From assembly GCF_018861295.1 (NCBI RefSeq), contig NZ_JAHLDM010000008.1, positions 108,668-172,667 on the forward strand: a DNA stretch of 64,000 bases, in the 5' to 3' direction. Positions 8,158 to 16,958 of this stretch are shown here, piece after piece. The DNA is from Clostridium_AD estertheticum_D. Lineage in GTDB: Bacteria; Bacillota; Clostridia; Clostridiales; Clostridiaceae. The notes below the pieces were generated by a model that was not told the origin of the DNA, made no database searches, and saw nothing but the letters and a program-made list of their open reading frames with translations. The translations under genes were made by a program, and so were the position numbers. Within the stretch, counting starts at the first letter, position 1. Every line of letters starts with the position of its first letter.

Positions 8158-9624
8158 TTATTTTTTACTTTTTGAGGAATCAATCGTCATCTGTCCTTGT
8201 GAGAGGATGCTATTTGGTACAACTGATGTTTTTGATCCTTTTATGTTCAGTAAGAAGCTAGGCGCAAAGGTAGCGTGTTGATCTGCAAACAAACCTCTAT
8301 TTGTTATGTAACTTGTTATTACCACGTTATTATCTTTAGGTTGTGGTATCGCAAAGTGAGAGTATGAAAATGTGAGGTCAGAAGGGTCAAGATTCATGTT
8401 TAATACAAGTCCACTTCCGTTTAATGGTTTGTATGAGCCGGTTAATGAATTTGACACATATCCTAACATGTATACATCTTTATCGCCTAATCCATCAATA
8501 GTCATTTTAGATCCTCTTGAATCTGTAAATAAATACCAGTTATCTTTTATTTTAAATATATTAGCACGTTCGATCTCATCTGTTATGGTATTAGATGTAA
8601 TCAATGGTTTCATTACTTTTTTCAAAGTATAATCATTGTTCAATTCAATAATACCTAGTGCACCATTTGCTAAAGACGCAAGTTGTTTTTTAGGGCTTTG
8701 TAATAGTTTATCTTTTTCTGTTTGGAAGAAAGTTTCATTTCCGCCATAGTAAACTTTATTTAATAGAGATTCATCGCCTTGATAACCATATTTTGTTCCT
8801 GTATTGGCTTCAAAGACAAGATATTTATGACCTTTGTCTTCAACATAATGAGGATCTCTTAATGTATGATTATCATTCTGCGTTATACCTTGTAGAACAT
8901 TTTGATAGATTGTACCGTCTCCACCATCAAAAATAGATTTTAAATCTTCTACGCCATCAATCTTAAGCGTGTTAACATCTGGCTCAGATAAATTGACTTG
9001 AGCCGTTGTTAAGGTTTGTTTACCATAATGACCAGAATCTGATGCCCAGCTATCTCTATCTGTATAAAACAAGCGAACTTTTCCATCCGGTGTTAATGTC
9101 GCAGAACCTGACCACTCTTCTGCTTGATTTTTTAGGAAAGGATCGTTTGGAACGAATTTATCACTATCATTAAATACTCTCCCCGCACTTTTCCAGCTAT
9201 CAAGAGATGTATCGCCTATTTTTTGATAAAACAAGTGAACAAACGTGTCACTTCCATTTTTAGGGTCTCCAGCCAAAGCAAAAAGTATATGGTATCCATG
9301 ATAATTTGCTACTGTTCCGTCCCCATTTTGAAGTGGCCAGCTATCCCATACATCTAAATCTACTAAATTACCATTCTTATCGTAACCTTTTGCCGAAGGA
9401 ACATTTTTTATTGTAGATGCATCGAATTGAGGCACCTTAAATTTTGTACCGCTTTGTTGCTTTGGTATTTCCAGCATGTCAGAACGAGTCATATGGGAAA
9501 CGTCATAAGTTTCCTTGTAATCCAGGCTAACGTTCTTCGCAAAAGTCACCGTTTCACTTCCTAAAAGTAATGCTCCAATAAGAGAAGCACTCAAAACAAA
9601 TTTTCTAATTTTTAACATTTCCAT
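8158..9624 (-). CDS. sacB: Levansucrase, GH68
   Basis: A 488-residue secreted fructosyltransferase that builds levan from sucrose. A signal peptide (about 1-29, cut near FAKN) precedes the GH68 propeller. The catalytic triad is intact: nucleophile Asp94 in DVWDSWPLQN, the transition-state stabiliser in LRDPHYVED, and the acid/base in DEIERAN. EWSGSAT and the C-terminal FAPSFLLNIKG also match B. subtilis SacB closely; an eight-residue insertion precedes the nucleophile loop. ATG at 9624 has AGGGGG seven bases upstream. The leader is short: a group II intron remnant ends about 37 bases upstream, so any SacY-type antiterminator leader is missing. Confidence 0.95.
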   Translation of the reverse strand: MEMLKIRKFVLSASLIGALLLGSETVTFAKNVSLDYKETYDVSHMTRSDMLEIPKQQSGTKFKVPQFDASTIKNVPSAKGYDKNGNLVDLDVWDSWPLQNGDGTVANYHGYHILFALAGDPKNGSDTFVHLFYQKIGDTSLDSWKSAGRVFNDSDKFVPNDPFLKNQAEEWSGSATLTPDGKVRLFYTDRDSWASDSGHYGKQTLTTAQVNLSEPDVNTLKIDGVEDLKSIFDGGDGTIYQNVLQGITQNDNHTLRDPHYVEDKGHKYLVFEANTGTKYGYQGDESLLNKVYYGGNETFFQTEKDKLLQSPKKQLASLANGALGIIELNNDYTLKKVMKPLITSNTITDEIERANIFKIKDNWYLFTDSRGSKMTIDGLGDKDVYMLGYVSNSLTGSYKPLNGSGLVLNMNLDPSDLTFSYSHFAIPQPKDNNVVITSYITNRGLFADQHATFAPSFLLNIKGSKTSVVPNSILSQGQMTIDSSKSKK

Positions 9625-9660
9625 TGCTTAAACCCCCTAAATAAGTTTTCACCTATATTT

Positions 9661-10020
9661 GTCGAGTAAGTCGGGAACCTCTCGGCTCCTTTCTCCTCTA
9701 AGAACCGTACTTGTGTGTTTCCACACATACGACTCAAGCCCCCATTTACATCAAACACCTGGCTATTTAATTCCAACTTGTCTGGCACGAAAAATCCATT
9801 GGTGAAATTTCTTCACATATTTTCACATTAGCAGATAAGCAGCCGACTGATATCAATACCAGTTTTCATAACTGAACTTCTCTTTTACGAAGAAATTGCT
9901 TTCCGTTTTCTTTCATGTTAGGGATCATGTGGAAGTCTGCCTTCTTTCGAGCGAGGATACGTTTAGTAACTAACGCAGCTTCTCGCGAAACACTACTAAT
10001 TAGCAACTTCTTGTCGCACC
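9661..10020 (-). mobile_element. Group II intron remnant without ORF
   Basis: On the minus strand the element begins GTGCGACAAGAAG (the GUGYG 5' end) at 10020. Near its end is a 34-nt domain V hairpin (9702-9735) with the GAGTCG...CGGTTC closing helix, a GAAA tetraloop and the internal GTAC bulge region. A domain VI-like stem follows, and the element ends CTCGAC at 9661. At about 360 bases, most of domains I-IV and the reverse transcriptase/maturase gene are missing, so an internal deletion has left only the ends. It cannot move alone; splicing is doubtful. It lies in the leader of sacB. Confidence 0.7.
9702..9735 (-). ncRNA. Group II intron domain V
   Basis: A 34-base hairpin with both helices, a GAAA loop and the conserved G-U pairs of domain V. 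It is the clearest signature that the surrounding 360 bases are intron-derived. Confidence 0.75.
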
Positions 10021-10219
10021 AACATTATTTTACAATGCTGTTTAAGATTATCATATATAATAAATACTAGTCAACTAGTACAAATCACATTAATTACCTT
10101 TACATTGACAAAAACTAACTATTAATACCGATTTCTCATAATTACATAACTATTACCAAAGTTTCATTTTTGTTCTTTAAAATATAAATAAATACATTAA
10201 ATTTTTACAAAAAATCCTT
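10021..10219. other. AT-rich spacer with one small inverted repeat
   Basis: No gene seen. TACTAGT/ACTAGTA (10066-10072/10075-10081) forms a short palindrome of unknown meaning. Confidence 0.4.
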
Positions 10220-10669
10220 TTATAAACATTCATTGGTTTTATTGACAAACATATAGTGTGTTCTATAATATGTACTATAAAATAGTATCAGTGTATCCTT
10301 GAATCTTAAATTACTTCTTTTATAATCATTAAACTTAATGCATTTCAAAGTGGTATTGAAAATTTCCGTATATTTCGCATTAAGCAGTGCTGCAATTTTT
10401 TTGCACTCTACTGTGGTATTTACTCTTTGACATGATCGTATTAAAATATCTTCACACTCTAATAAATTTCCGGAATCGTCTATGAAATTAAAAACATTTT
10501 CACCTCTCCCTACATTAGTACTGATAAACTCAATTAAGTCTGTAGAAATTTTATTATATTTTATAATAAATGCTGGAAACACACTTATGTATATCTTTTG
10601 ACCGGAGGCTGTTTCCCATAACAATGTTTGTATCTTAATTATTGCATAGTTTAAATCACTTCCTGCCAT
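10220..10669 (-). CDS. Hypothetical protein, possibly 5'-truncated by a frameshift
   Basis: The 149-residue frame from ATG 10669 contains a segment (about 28-50) that recalls transposase-like or HTH accessory proteins of clostridia, and a run of Asn/Thr/Cys residues, but I cannot assign a family. In-frame codons continue upstream for about 40 residues (GSIRKELNIPES...) without a start. An ATG at 10781 would reach that frame if the A6 run after it were one base shorter. No good ribosome site precedes 10669. It may be a pseudogene of a mobile-element passenger. Confidence 0.4.
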   Translation of the reverse strand: MAGSDLNYAIIKIQTLLWETASGQKIYISVFPAFIIKYNKISTDLIEFISTNVGRGENVFNFIDDSGNLLECEDILIRSCQRVNTTVECKKIAALLNAKYTEIFNTTLKCIKFNDYKRSNLRFKDTLILFYSTYYRTHYMFVNKTNECL

Positions 10670-10863
10670 ATAATATAGTCCTCGTTTGAAGGTACCATTT
10701 TTCTTGAGTTTATCTGATTCTGGTATGTTTAATTCCTTTCGGATTGAACCCTTCGGAAAACCTTTAAAATACTTTTTTCATAATTTTCACATAAACTATT
10801 AAAATTAATATTTAATTGTATTATGATGTTCTTAGGTTTGTTCTTCGTAGTTAAAACCTAAAC

Positions 10864-10905
10864 AAAAAGCACAAGTTGTATTCAATACATCTTGTGCTTT
10901 GTTTT
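10864..10905. terminator. Bidirectional rho-independent terminator
   Basis: An 18-bp stem (10864-10881 with 10885-10902, one mismatch) has T-runs on both sides. Confidence 0.75.
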
Positions 10906-10928
10906 TTTATATAAAACTACAGTTGCTG

Positions 10929-11664
10929 ATATTCCTGTCTAAAAGAGAAGCTTTACTGCAAATTAAAGTGTCCTCTAACAGTACTTAATATAAAAGATAC
11001 ATTTTATGAAATCCTTTTTTCACCTTCATATTCTACTGACAACATAATATATGCAACATCACCTAAAGGATTAATTGCAACAAACAATAATGGAAATACG
11101 TTGCGAACCATTTTCGCAACTAACTCTTATATTTTTAATATACGCATTAATAAGCAGAAGATTTCAGTAGCTGCTGAGGACGGATTATATATATCAATAA
11201 ATAAAGGAGTTACATGAAGCAAGTTGAATCCTTCATCGAAAGTTATACTTGCCAATTTTGATTTTGTTGGGAATGTATACATTTATTCTAATAATAAGAT
11301 TTTAAAAGAATCTAATAAGCTATGGACAGATATAAAGATTCCGTTATCAACTGATATTATAGGATTTAAATTATATAAGCAGCATTTAATTGCTTACTCA
11401 CCTAATAGCGTAAAAATACTAGATATGAAAACTTATACGTGGAAAGAACTTGGAAAATTCAGTTCTATAAAAAATTTATTTATTACTTCAAATAATCAGA
11501 TATATTGTTTACTAGAAGATAGGTCCTTAGTAAAATTGATAGAAAACGAACAACTTAATACATGGCACACACAAGGTAGATATTAATAAAGAAGGTAATC
11601 TTGTAGATTTAAAAACAGATACTTATGGGAAATTATACTTTTGTATGAGCTCAGAAGTAGTATA
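10929..11664 (+). pseudogene. Decayed beta-propeller repeat protein
   Basis: One plus frame runs from 10929 with an in-frame TGA at 11215 and a TAA at 11584. Either side of the TGA the text has propeller-like repeats: YATSPKGLIATNNNGNTL, ISVAAEDGLYISINKG, then VYIYSNNKILKESNKLW and IYCLLEDRSLVKL. After the second stop the phrase DTYGKLYFCMSSEVV continues to 11664. No start or signal peptide remains. The longest open piece is 11224-11586 (120 residues). It resembles surface or two-component sensor propellers but is clearly broken. Confidence 0.55.
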
Positions 11665-11737
11665 GGAATCAATATAAATGAAAAAATATAATTAAAATGT
11701 TATTATTTCTTAAATATATACATCATAAACCAACAAG

Positions 11738-11775
11738 AGGGTTCCACAGAATATCTGTGGAACCCTTATTTTTGG
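11738..11775 (+). terminator. Terminator after the propeller pseudogene
   Basis: A perfect 13-bp stem (11738-11750 with 11754-11766) followed by TTATTTTT. Confidence 0.75.
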
Positions 11776-11849
11776 CAGAGAAATGTGGATTTGATTGCTG
11801 CTACTCAGCCATTACGTCGGCGCCCCCGTGGGTTCAAATCTCCTTATAA

Positions 11850-13910
11850 TTAAATTTTGAATTCTGAAACAATAGTCTTTAATTCTTCAGATACTTTCTT
11901 AGTATCACTTGTTACCTTTGATACATCATTTGATTTTTGTAAACTAATAGATGCTTTATTAGCAATATTTCCAGTTCCTATAGCCATTTCATTATTTGCA
12001 GTTGATATTTCATTTATGACATTAATCATAATTTGAAGAGAAGAGCTTACCTCCTGAGCTTTACTACTAAAATCATTTACAAGATTTCCAACATAGTTTG
12101 CATCTTTATAATACTGTTCTCCAATTTCAACCATAGCAATATAATCTTTTATTACTGTTGAATCTATGAAATCTAATACATTCTCCGAATTGTATTTTAA
12201 ACTTTCTACTGAAGATACTACTATTTTAGTTACTTGTTGGATTTCATTAGTAATATTTTTTGAATCCTCAGCCAGCTTTCTAACCTCTTCAGCTACTACT
12301 GCAAAACCTTTCCCTGCTTCTCCTGCCCGTGCAGCTTCTATTGCAGCATTTAAAGCTAATAAATTTGTTTGAGATGAAATCTGCAAAATAGACTCCGTTA
12401 ATTCATTAATTTGAGTGACTGCTTTTGACTGCTCTATTGATTGCTTTAAACTATTATATATGTTATTCCTAATATCTTCAGCTACCTTTTTAGAAACAAC
12501 TGCACTTTCTTTCAATTCCTGTGCCCTTTTTCTTATCTCACCTGAATTTTCAGCACCCTCTTGAGCTTTTTCGGATATAGTAGTCACCGCTTTTCCTAAT
12601 TCATCGGAAGAAGCACTCAATTCTTCTGATGAAGCTGCTGTTTCCTCCATGCTAGCGGACAACTCTTCAGTTGTTGATGATATTTCCTCAATCTGATACT
12701 CTAAATCATACATGTTCTTATTAGTTACAATAACTGAACTCTCTATTTTTTCAGATTGTTTAACTACAGTTTTAAGCATAGTCCTAATAGATTTTTGCAT
12801 TGTATTTAAAGAAATCATTAGATCACCAGTTTCATCACTTACCCTCATTGCTTTATCTGGTACCTCCTTTGAAAAATCTCCTAAAGCAAATGTTCTTATA
12901 TATTCCACAGCTAATTTTAATGGTTTAGTAATACTTCGTGAAAATAATAGTATTAACAAGCTAGATATAATAAGACTTATAATAATTACAATAATTATTC
13001 CGTTTCTAACACTATTGATTTTTGACATATACTGTTCCACAGGTATAAAGGATACAATATATAACTTTGTAATATCACTTTTGGTATATGAAGCTATGTT
13101 TTTTACACCATTAATAGTAAAATAACCTATACCAGAATTGTTAGCCTTCATTGTACTATAGAAATTTGGCATATCTCCTTTTTCTTTGCTTAAGTTAAGT
13201 TTTAATATTTGCGAAGAATTTTCCGATGAAACTACAAGACCTGTTGGATCTATTAAAAAAGTTTTAATAGATTCATTAGCGTTTGATTTAACAATATTTT
13301 GAGTTAATGTATTTAAATCTATTGAATTTAAGAATGATGCTGTTAGCAGTTTGGTATCAGTATCTAAAATCGGTGCGTTTATTGTAATAACAGGCCTCCC
13401 TGTTATAGGAGAAGCCATAATACTCCCAATCTTAGCTTTGCCTTCTTTCTCCAAGGCTTTTAATGAATCTTGGGTAGTTGGTCTTTTATCCCCAACAGAC
13501 TTTCCACCAATACCATCAGCTACTGTTACTTTATTTAAATCAGAAGAAATTACTTGCAAAATCATATTCTCATATAACCCATTTGAATTTTTGAATTTAG
13601 TCTCCAAATTACTTGACATATGGGTTAATACTGCTTGGTTAGGTTTGTTAGTTTTTTTAAATTCTTTAAAGTAGTTTACAACTTCACTTTCGTTTGAAAT
13701 AGATGTTGCTAAATCCATTTGATCCTTAAAAGCTACGTCTATATAATTTTTATTTGAAATAGCTGCACTGCTCAATGATTTTTTTGCTTCACTTTCCAAA
13801 GAATTTGAAAATGAGTTAACTGAATAATAACCACTAATGAGTAAAGGTATACTAATGCATATCATGGCTACTACTAAAAATTTTACGAACAAACTAGATT
13901 TTCTTTTCAT
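11850..13910 (-). CDS. Methyl-accepting chemotaxis protein with Cache-type sensor
   Basis: A 686-residue transmembrane chemoreceptor. Helix TM1 is at about 9-30, followed by an extracellular dCache-like ligand domain (about 32-300; SITGRPVITINAPI and DPTGLVVSSE are typical), TM2 (about 302-325), a HAMP domain (about 326-380) and a cytoplasmic signalling domain with the hairpin tip QTNLLALNAAIEAARAGEAG and EEVRKLAEDS. It should couple to CheA/CheW, none of which is in the window. Translation starts at ATG with AAGGAG upstream. It is a single-gene unit. The ligand is not predictable; Cache domains often bind amino or organic acids. Confidence 0.93.
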   Translation of the reverse strand: MKRKSSLFVKFLVVAMICISIPLLISGYYSVNSFSNSLESEAKKSLSSAAISNKNYIDVAFKDQMDLATSISNESEVVNYFKEFKKTNKPNQAVLTHMSSNLETKFKNSNGLYENMILQVISSDLNKVTVADGIGGKSVGDKRPTTQDSLKALEKEGKAKIGSIMASPITGRPVITINAPILDTDTKLLTASFLNSIDLNTLTQNIVKSNANESIKTFLIDPTGLVVSSENSSQILKLNLSKEKGDMPNFYSTMKANNSGIGYFTINGVKNIASYTKSDITKLYIVSFIPVEQYMSKINSVRNGIIIVIIISLIISSLLILLFSRSITKPLKLAVEYIRTFALGDFSKEVPDKAMRVSDETGDLMISLNTMQKSIRTMLKTVVKQSEKIESSVIVTNKNMYDLEYQIEEISSTTEELSASMEETAASSEELSASSDELGKAVTTISEKAQEGAENSGEIRKRAQELKESAVVSKKVAEDIRNNIYNSLKQSIEQSKAVTQINELTESILQISSQTNLLALNAAIEAARAGEAGKGFAVVAEEVRKLAEDSKNITNEIQQVTKIVVSSVESLKYNSENVLDFIDSTVIKDYIAMVEIGEQYYKDANYVGNLVNDFSSKAQEVSSSLQIMINVINEISTANNEMAIGTGNIANKASISLQKSNDVSKVTSDTKKVSEELKTIVSEFKI

Positions 13911-14241
13911 GAAAACATCTCCTTATATGATATTTAAAATAAACAAGGCTATTTAAAGTGTTAAGTAAGAAATAATCTCTTAATGCCTTTTTTTATTTAT
14001 CGATTATATATAAGATTACTTTAATAATTTTCGACCTTTTGTGACCTTTTCTTCTAGGTTACGATTTACATAATAAATTTTATAAAATCAATGGTCTAAT
14101 TGTATATTTAAACCATTAAAGGTATAAAGATGTTAATATGAATTACGATAATAATATTAAAGACTAATGCATTTTAGTATATAATTACTAAATTTAATTA
14201 ACAAATGTGTTTACAATATACTAAATTAGGGAGAAATAAAT
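13911..14241. other. Intergenic region, divergent promoters expected
   Basis: No gene or convincing hairpin. Promoters for the MCP (leftward) and the two-component operon (rightward) must lie here, but I cannot fix their boxes with confidence. Confidence 0.4.
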
Positions 14242-14943
14242 ATGAAATACAAAATATATATTGTAGAAGATGATTTATCAATAAGTAATTTATTACAAGA
14301 CTACATAGCTAAGTATGGATTTGAGGTGACGATAGTTGAAAACTTTGAAGAAATAATGTTAGGCTTCAATAAGTTCAGTCCAGACTTAGTATTGTTAGAT
14401 GTTAATTTACCTGAATTTGATGGATTTTATTGGTGTAGGAAAATAAGACAACAATCAAAGATTCCTATAATATTCCTATCTGCAAGAGATAGCGGAATGG
14501 ACCAAGTTATGGCTTTAGAGAGTGGGGCAGATGATTATATAACTAAACCATTTTATTTTGATGTTGTTATTGCAAAGATTAAAAGTCATATAAGAAGAGC
14601 TTTTGGGGATTATGCACATACTGTAGAAGAACGAATAGTAGAAGTTGATAGTCTTAAGTTCTACCCAGAAAGGTCAGAAATACAGTTTTATGATAAAAAA
14701 TTAGTTATTACTAAAAGGGAAGGCATACTCCTCGAATGTCTTATGGAAAAGTATCCCAAGGTAGTTAGTAGAGATTTTCTTTTAGAAAAAATATGGGATG
14801 ATATTGAGTTTGTTGAGGAAAACACCTTAAGTGTTAATATTAGTCGGATAAGAAAAAGGTTGCAGGGACTAGGAATAAGTATGGGCATAGATACTATAAG
14901 AGGAACAGGTTATAGATTAAACAAGCCTGATAGGTTGGAATAA
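14242..14943 (+). CDS. OmpR-family response regulator, BceR type
   Basis: A 233-residue regulator. The receiver domain (1-120) has the acidic pair EDD, phospho-acceptor Asp near residue 53 in LVLLDVNLPEFDG, and the conserved Lys in YITKPF. A winged-helix effector follows (about 130-230: ITKREGILLECL, then NTLSVNISRIRKRL). It is one base from the kinase gene and precedes UppP and a BceAB-type transporter, the layout of peptide-antibiotic sensing modules. It likely activates the uppP-bceAB unit when a lipid II-cycle antibiotic is present. Confidence 0.92.
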   Translation: MKYKIYIVEDDLSISNLLQDYIAKYGFEVTIVENFEEIMLGFNKFSPDLVLLDVNLPEFDGFYWCRKIRQQSKIPIIFLSARDSGMDQVMALESGADDYITKPFYFDVVIAKIKSHIRRAFGDYAHTVEERIVEVDSLKFYPERSEIQFYDKKLVITKREGILLECLMEKYPKVVSRDFLLEKIWDDIEFVEENTLSVNISRIRKRLQGLGISMGIDTIRGTGYRLNKPDRLE

Positions 14944-14944
14944 T

Positions 14945-15925
14945 ATGAATTTATTTTTAAAGTATAATAGAGGTTATATTATTATATATTTATTAAGTTT
15001 AACCATTACAATTATATATTGTAACATCATGGACTTTATAGGATTTGGTGAAGTTATATATATATTGATTTTTAATACATTTATTCTTGTGTGTTTTCTA
15101 GCTTTTAGATATTATAAAAATAGACAACTATATAAATTGCTGAAAAATGGATTGATTTGTTTAAATGATGTTTTTTTGGAACTTGGTAGTTCGGATCTTA
15201 GTGAAAATATTTCTGAGTTGTTAAAGGAGCAACATAATTTGTATGAAGCAGAAATACAAAAATGTAACAAAGTTCATAATGAACATTTAATTTTTATCAA
15301 TCAGTGGGTACATCAAATGAAGACACCTCTTTCTGTAATACAACTACAACTTCAAGAATACGCAGGAGAAGAAAAGGCACGAAGTATAGAAGAAGAAGTT
15401 AATAAATTAAATAAAGGTCTAAATATGGCAATGCATTTTGCAAGAATAGATTCTTTTCAAAATGATTTTATAGTAGAACGAATTTTTTTAAAGAAGTTAG
15501 TTATAGGTACAGTAAATGAAGAAAAGAAGCTTTTCATAAAAAATAAAATAATTCCTAGAGTAGAAATAGATGATGGTATAGAAGTATATAGTGATGTAAA
15601 GTGGATAAAGTTTGTGCTAGATCAACTTATTATTAATGGTGTAAAGTACTCAAAAGGCACGGGAAAGGAATTAATTATAAAAGCCTGCGAAAAAGAAAAA
15701 GAAATCTTACTAAGCGTTATTGATGAGGGAATTGGAATCCCAAGGAAAGATATTAAAAGGGTATTCGATCTATTCTTTACTGGAGATAATGGGCGCAAAT
15801 ATGGAGAATCTACAGGCATGGGTTTATATATTTCTAAAGAGGTCTGTGTAAATTTAGGTCATAAAATAGAGATAACATCTACTGCTGATAAAGGAACGAT
15901 GGTTACAATAAGATTTAAAATATAA
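14945..15925 (+). CDS. Intramembrane-sensing histidine kinase, BceS type
   Basis: A 326-residue kinase with two close N-terminal helices (about 11-31 and 37-57) and almost no extracellular loop, the hallmark of BceS-like kinases that sense through their ABC transporter. The H-box reads INQWVHQMKTPLSVIQLQL (His near 120), followed by N-box DQLIINGVKYS, G1 DEGIGIP and G2 GMGLYI. It pairs with the response regulator immediately upstream. A terminator-like hairpin follows, separating it from uppP. Confidence 0.92.
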   Translation: MNLFLKYNRGYIIIYLLSLTITIIYCNIMDFIGFGEVIYILIFNTFILVCFLAFRYYKNRQLYKLLKNGLICLNDVFLELGSSDLSENISELLKEQHNLYEAEIQKCNKVHNEHLIFINQWVHQMKTPLSVIQLQLQEYAGEEKARSIEEEVNKLNKGLNMAMHFARIDSFQNDFIVERIFLKKLVIGTVNEEKKLFIKNKIIPRVEIDDGIEVYSDVKWIKFVLDQLIINGVKYSKGTGKELIIKACEKEKEILLSVIDEGIGIPRKDIKRVFDLFFTGDNGRKYGESTGMGLYISKEVCVNLGHKIEITSTADKGTMVTIRFKI

Positions 15926-15934
15926 GCTTAATTT

Positions 15935-15980
15935 ATAGCGAATGGATAGTTTAACTATTTATTTGCTATTTTTATTTTAA
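15935..15980 (+). terminator. Hairpin terminator after the kinase gene
   Basis: A 16-bp stem (15935-15950 with 15954-15969) complete when G-U pairs are allowed, followed by a T-rich run. It would separate the two-component pair from uppP-bceAB. Confidence 0.55.
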
Positions 15981-15983
15981 ATC

Positions 15984-16022
15984 GCAAAGCTTACATCCAT
16001 GTCACATTCCTGTAAGCTTTGC
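15984..16022. promoter_or_regulatory. 12-bp inverted repeat upstream of uppP
   Basis: GCAAAGCTTACA (15984-15995) and TGTAAGCTTTGC (16011-16022) are exact reverse complements with a 15-base spacer and no following T-tract. It lies about 70 bases before the uppP start. A binding site for the response regulator, or a leader hairpin, are both possible. Confidence 0.45.
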
Positions 16023-16092
16023 AGATAGTAATTTATACCTTATTATTATAAGCTATATATAGTAATAATTAGTCTGTAAGGGGTGATAAATC

Positions 16093-16941
16093 ATCAATAT
16101 AATATTTATATTAAAATCAATCATAATCGCAATAGTAGAAGGGATAACTGAATTTATACCTGTATCTTCTACAGGACACATGATATTAATTGGGTGGGCA
16201 ATTAGCTTTCAAGGCGAATTTGCAAAAATGTTTGAAGTTGTAATTCAACTTGGAGCAATAATGGCCGTTGTTGTTTTGTATTGGCATAAGATTAAAGAAA
16301 GCGTAATAGAATTTTTTAAGTTTATATTCACTAGAGGAAAAGAAGGAAAGAAAGGTTTCAAATTTGGTGTAAATGTTATTACAGCATCTATTCCAATGGG
16401 AATTGTAGGTGTAGTATTATATAAAAATATAAAAACATTATTTACTCCAGAGGCTGTTATAGTAGGATTTATAGTTGGTGGACTATTGTTACTAATAGTT
16501 GAAAAAAAATTCGACGCTAGAAACCATAAGGTAGATAGTTTAGATAACATAACCACTATGCAATCATTCAAAGTTGGATTATTGCAACTTCTTTGTGTGT
16601 GGCCAGGAATGTCAAGAAGTGCGTCTACAATTATGGGTGGATGGATTGCTGGATTATCAACCCCAATAGCAGCAGAGTTTTCCTTTTTTATAGCGATTCC
16701 AGCTATGATAGGAGCAACAGGCAAGGACTTATTTGAATATGATTATTCTACAATGACGTTATCATTATGGATTGCATTAATAGTTGGATTTGTTGTGGCT
16801 TTCATAGTAGCTTTAATAGTTATGAGGAAATTTGTTGAATATCTTAAAAAGAAACCTATGAAAGTATTCGCAGTATATAGAATCGTAGTAGGAATTTTAC
16901 TTGGTGTTCTAGTATTAACTAAGATTATCACTTTAACATAA
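16093..16941 (+). CDS. uppP: Undecaprenyl-diphosphatase (BacA/UppP)
   Basis: An integral membrane phosphatase that recycles undecaprenyl pyrophosphate and gives bacitracin resistance. Signature motifs are AIVEGITEFIPVSSTGHM (catalytic Glu pair and Ser) and PGMSRSASTIMGGW; about eight hydrophobic spans follow. The first ATG (16180) falls after the conserved EGITEFIP motif and would destroy the enzyme. The frame extends back only to a TAA at 16087; after AAGGGG (16078-16083) the alignable start is ATC at 16093 (or 16090), giving about 282 residues. It therefore appears to use a non-standard start codon. It lies between the Bce kinase and BceA. Confidence 0.88.
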   Translation: MNIIFILKSIIIAIVEGITEFIPVSSTGHMILIGWAISFQGEFAKMFEVVIQLGAIMAVVVLYWHKIKESVIEFFKFIFTRGKEGKKGFKFGVNVITASIPMGIVGVVLYKNIKTLFTPEAVIVGFIVGGLLLLIVEKKFDARNHKVDSLDNITTMQSFKVGLLQLLCVWPGMSRSASTIMGGWIAGLSTPIAAEFSFFIAIPAMIGATGKDLFEYDYSTMTLSLWIALIVGFVVAFIVALIVMRKFVEYLKKKPMKVFAVYRIVVGILLGVLVLTKIITLT

Positions 16942-16958
16942 TAGGAGGAATAAGTAAT

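Noticed and set aside
11795..11846. tRNA-like G/C-rich text with GGGTTCAAATC
   Set aside because: The bases flanking the T-loop-like GTTCAAATC do not pair and no acceptor or anticodon arm can be drawn; at most a tRNA relic.
12166..13674. Plus-strand open frames opposite the MCP gene
   Set aside because: They mirror the MCP reading frame, lack ribosome sites and have no family likeness.
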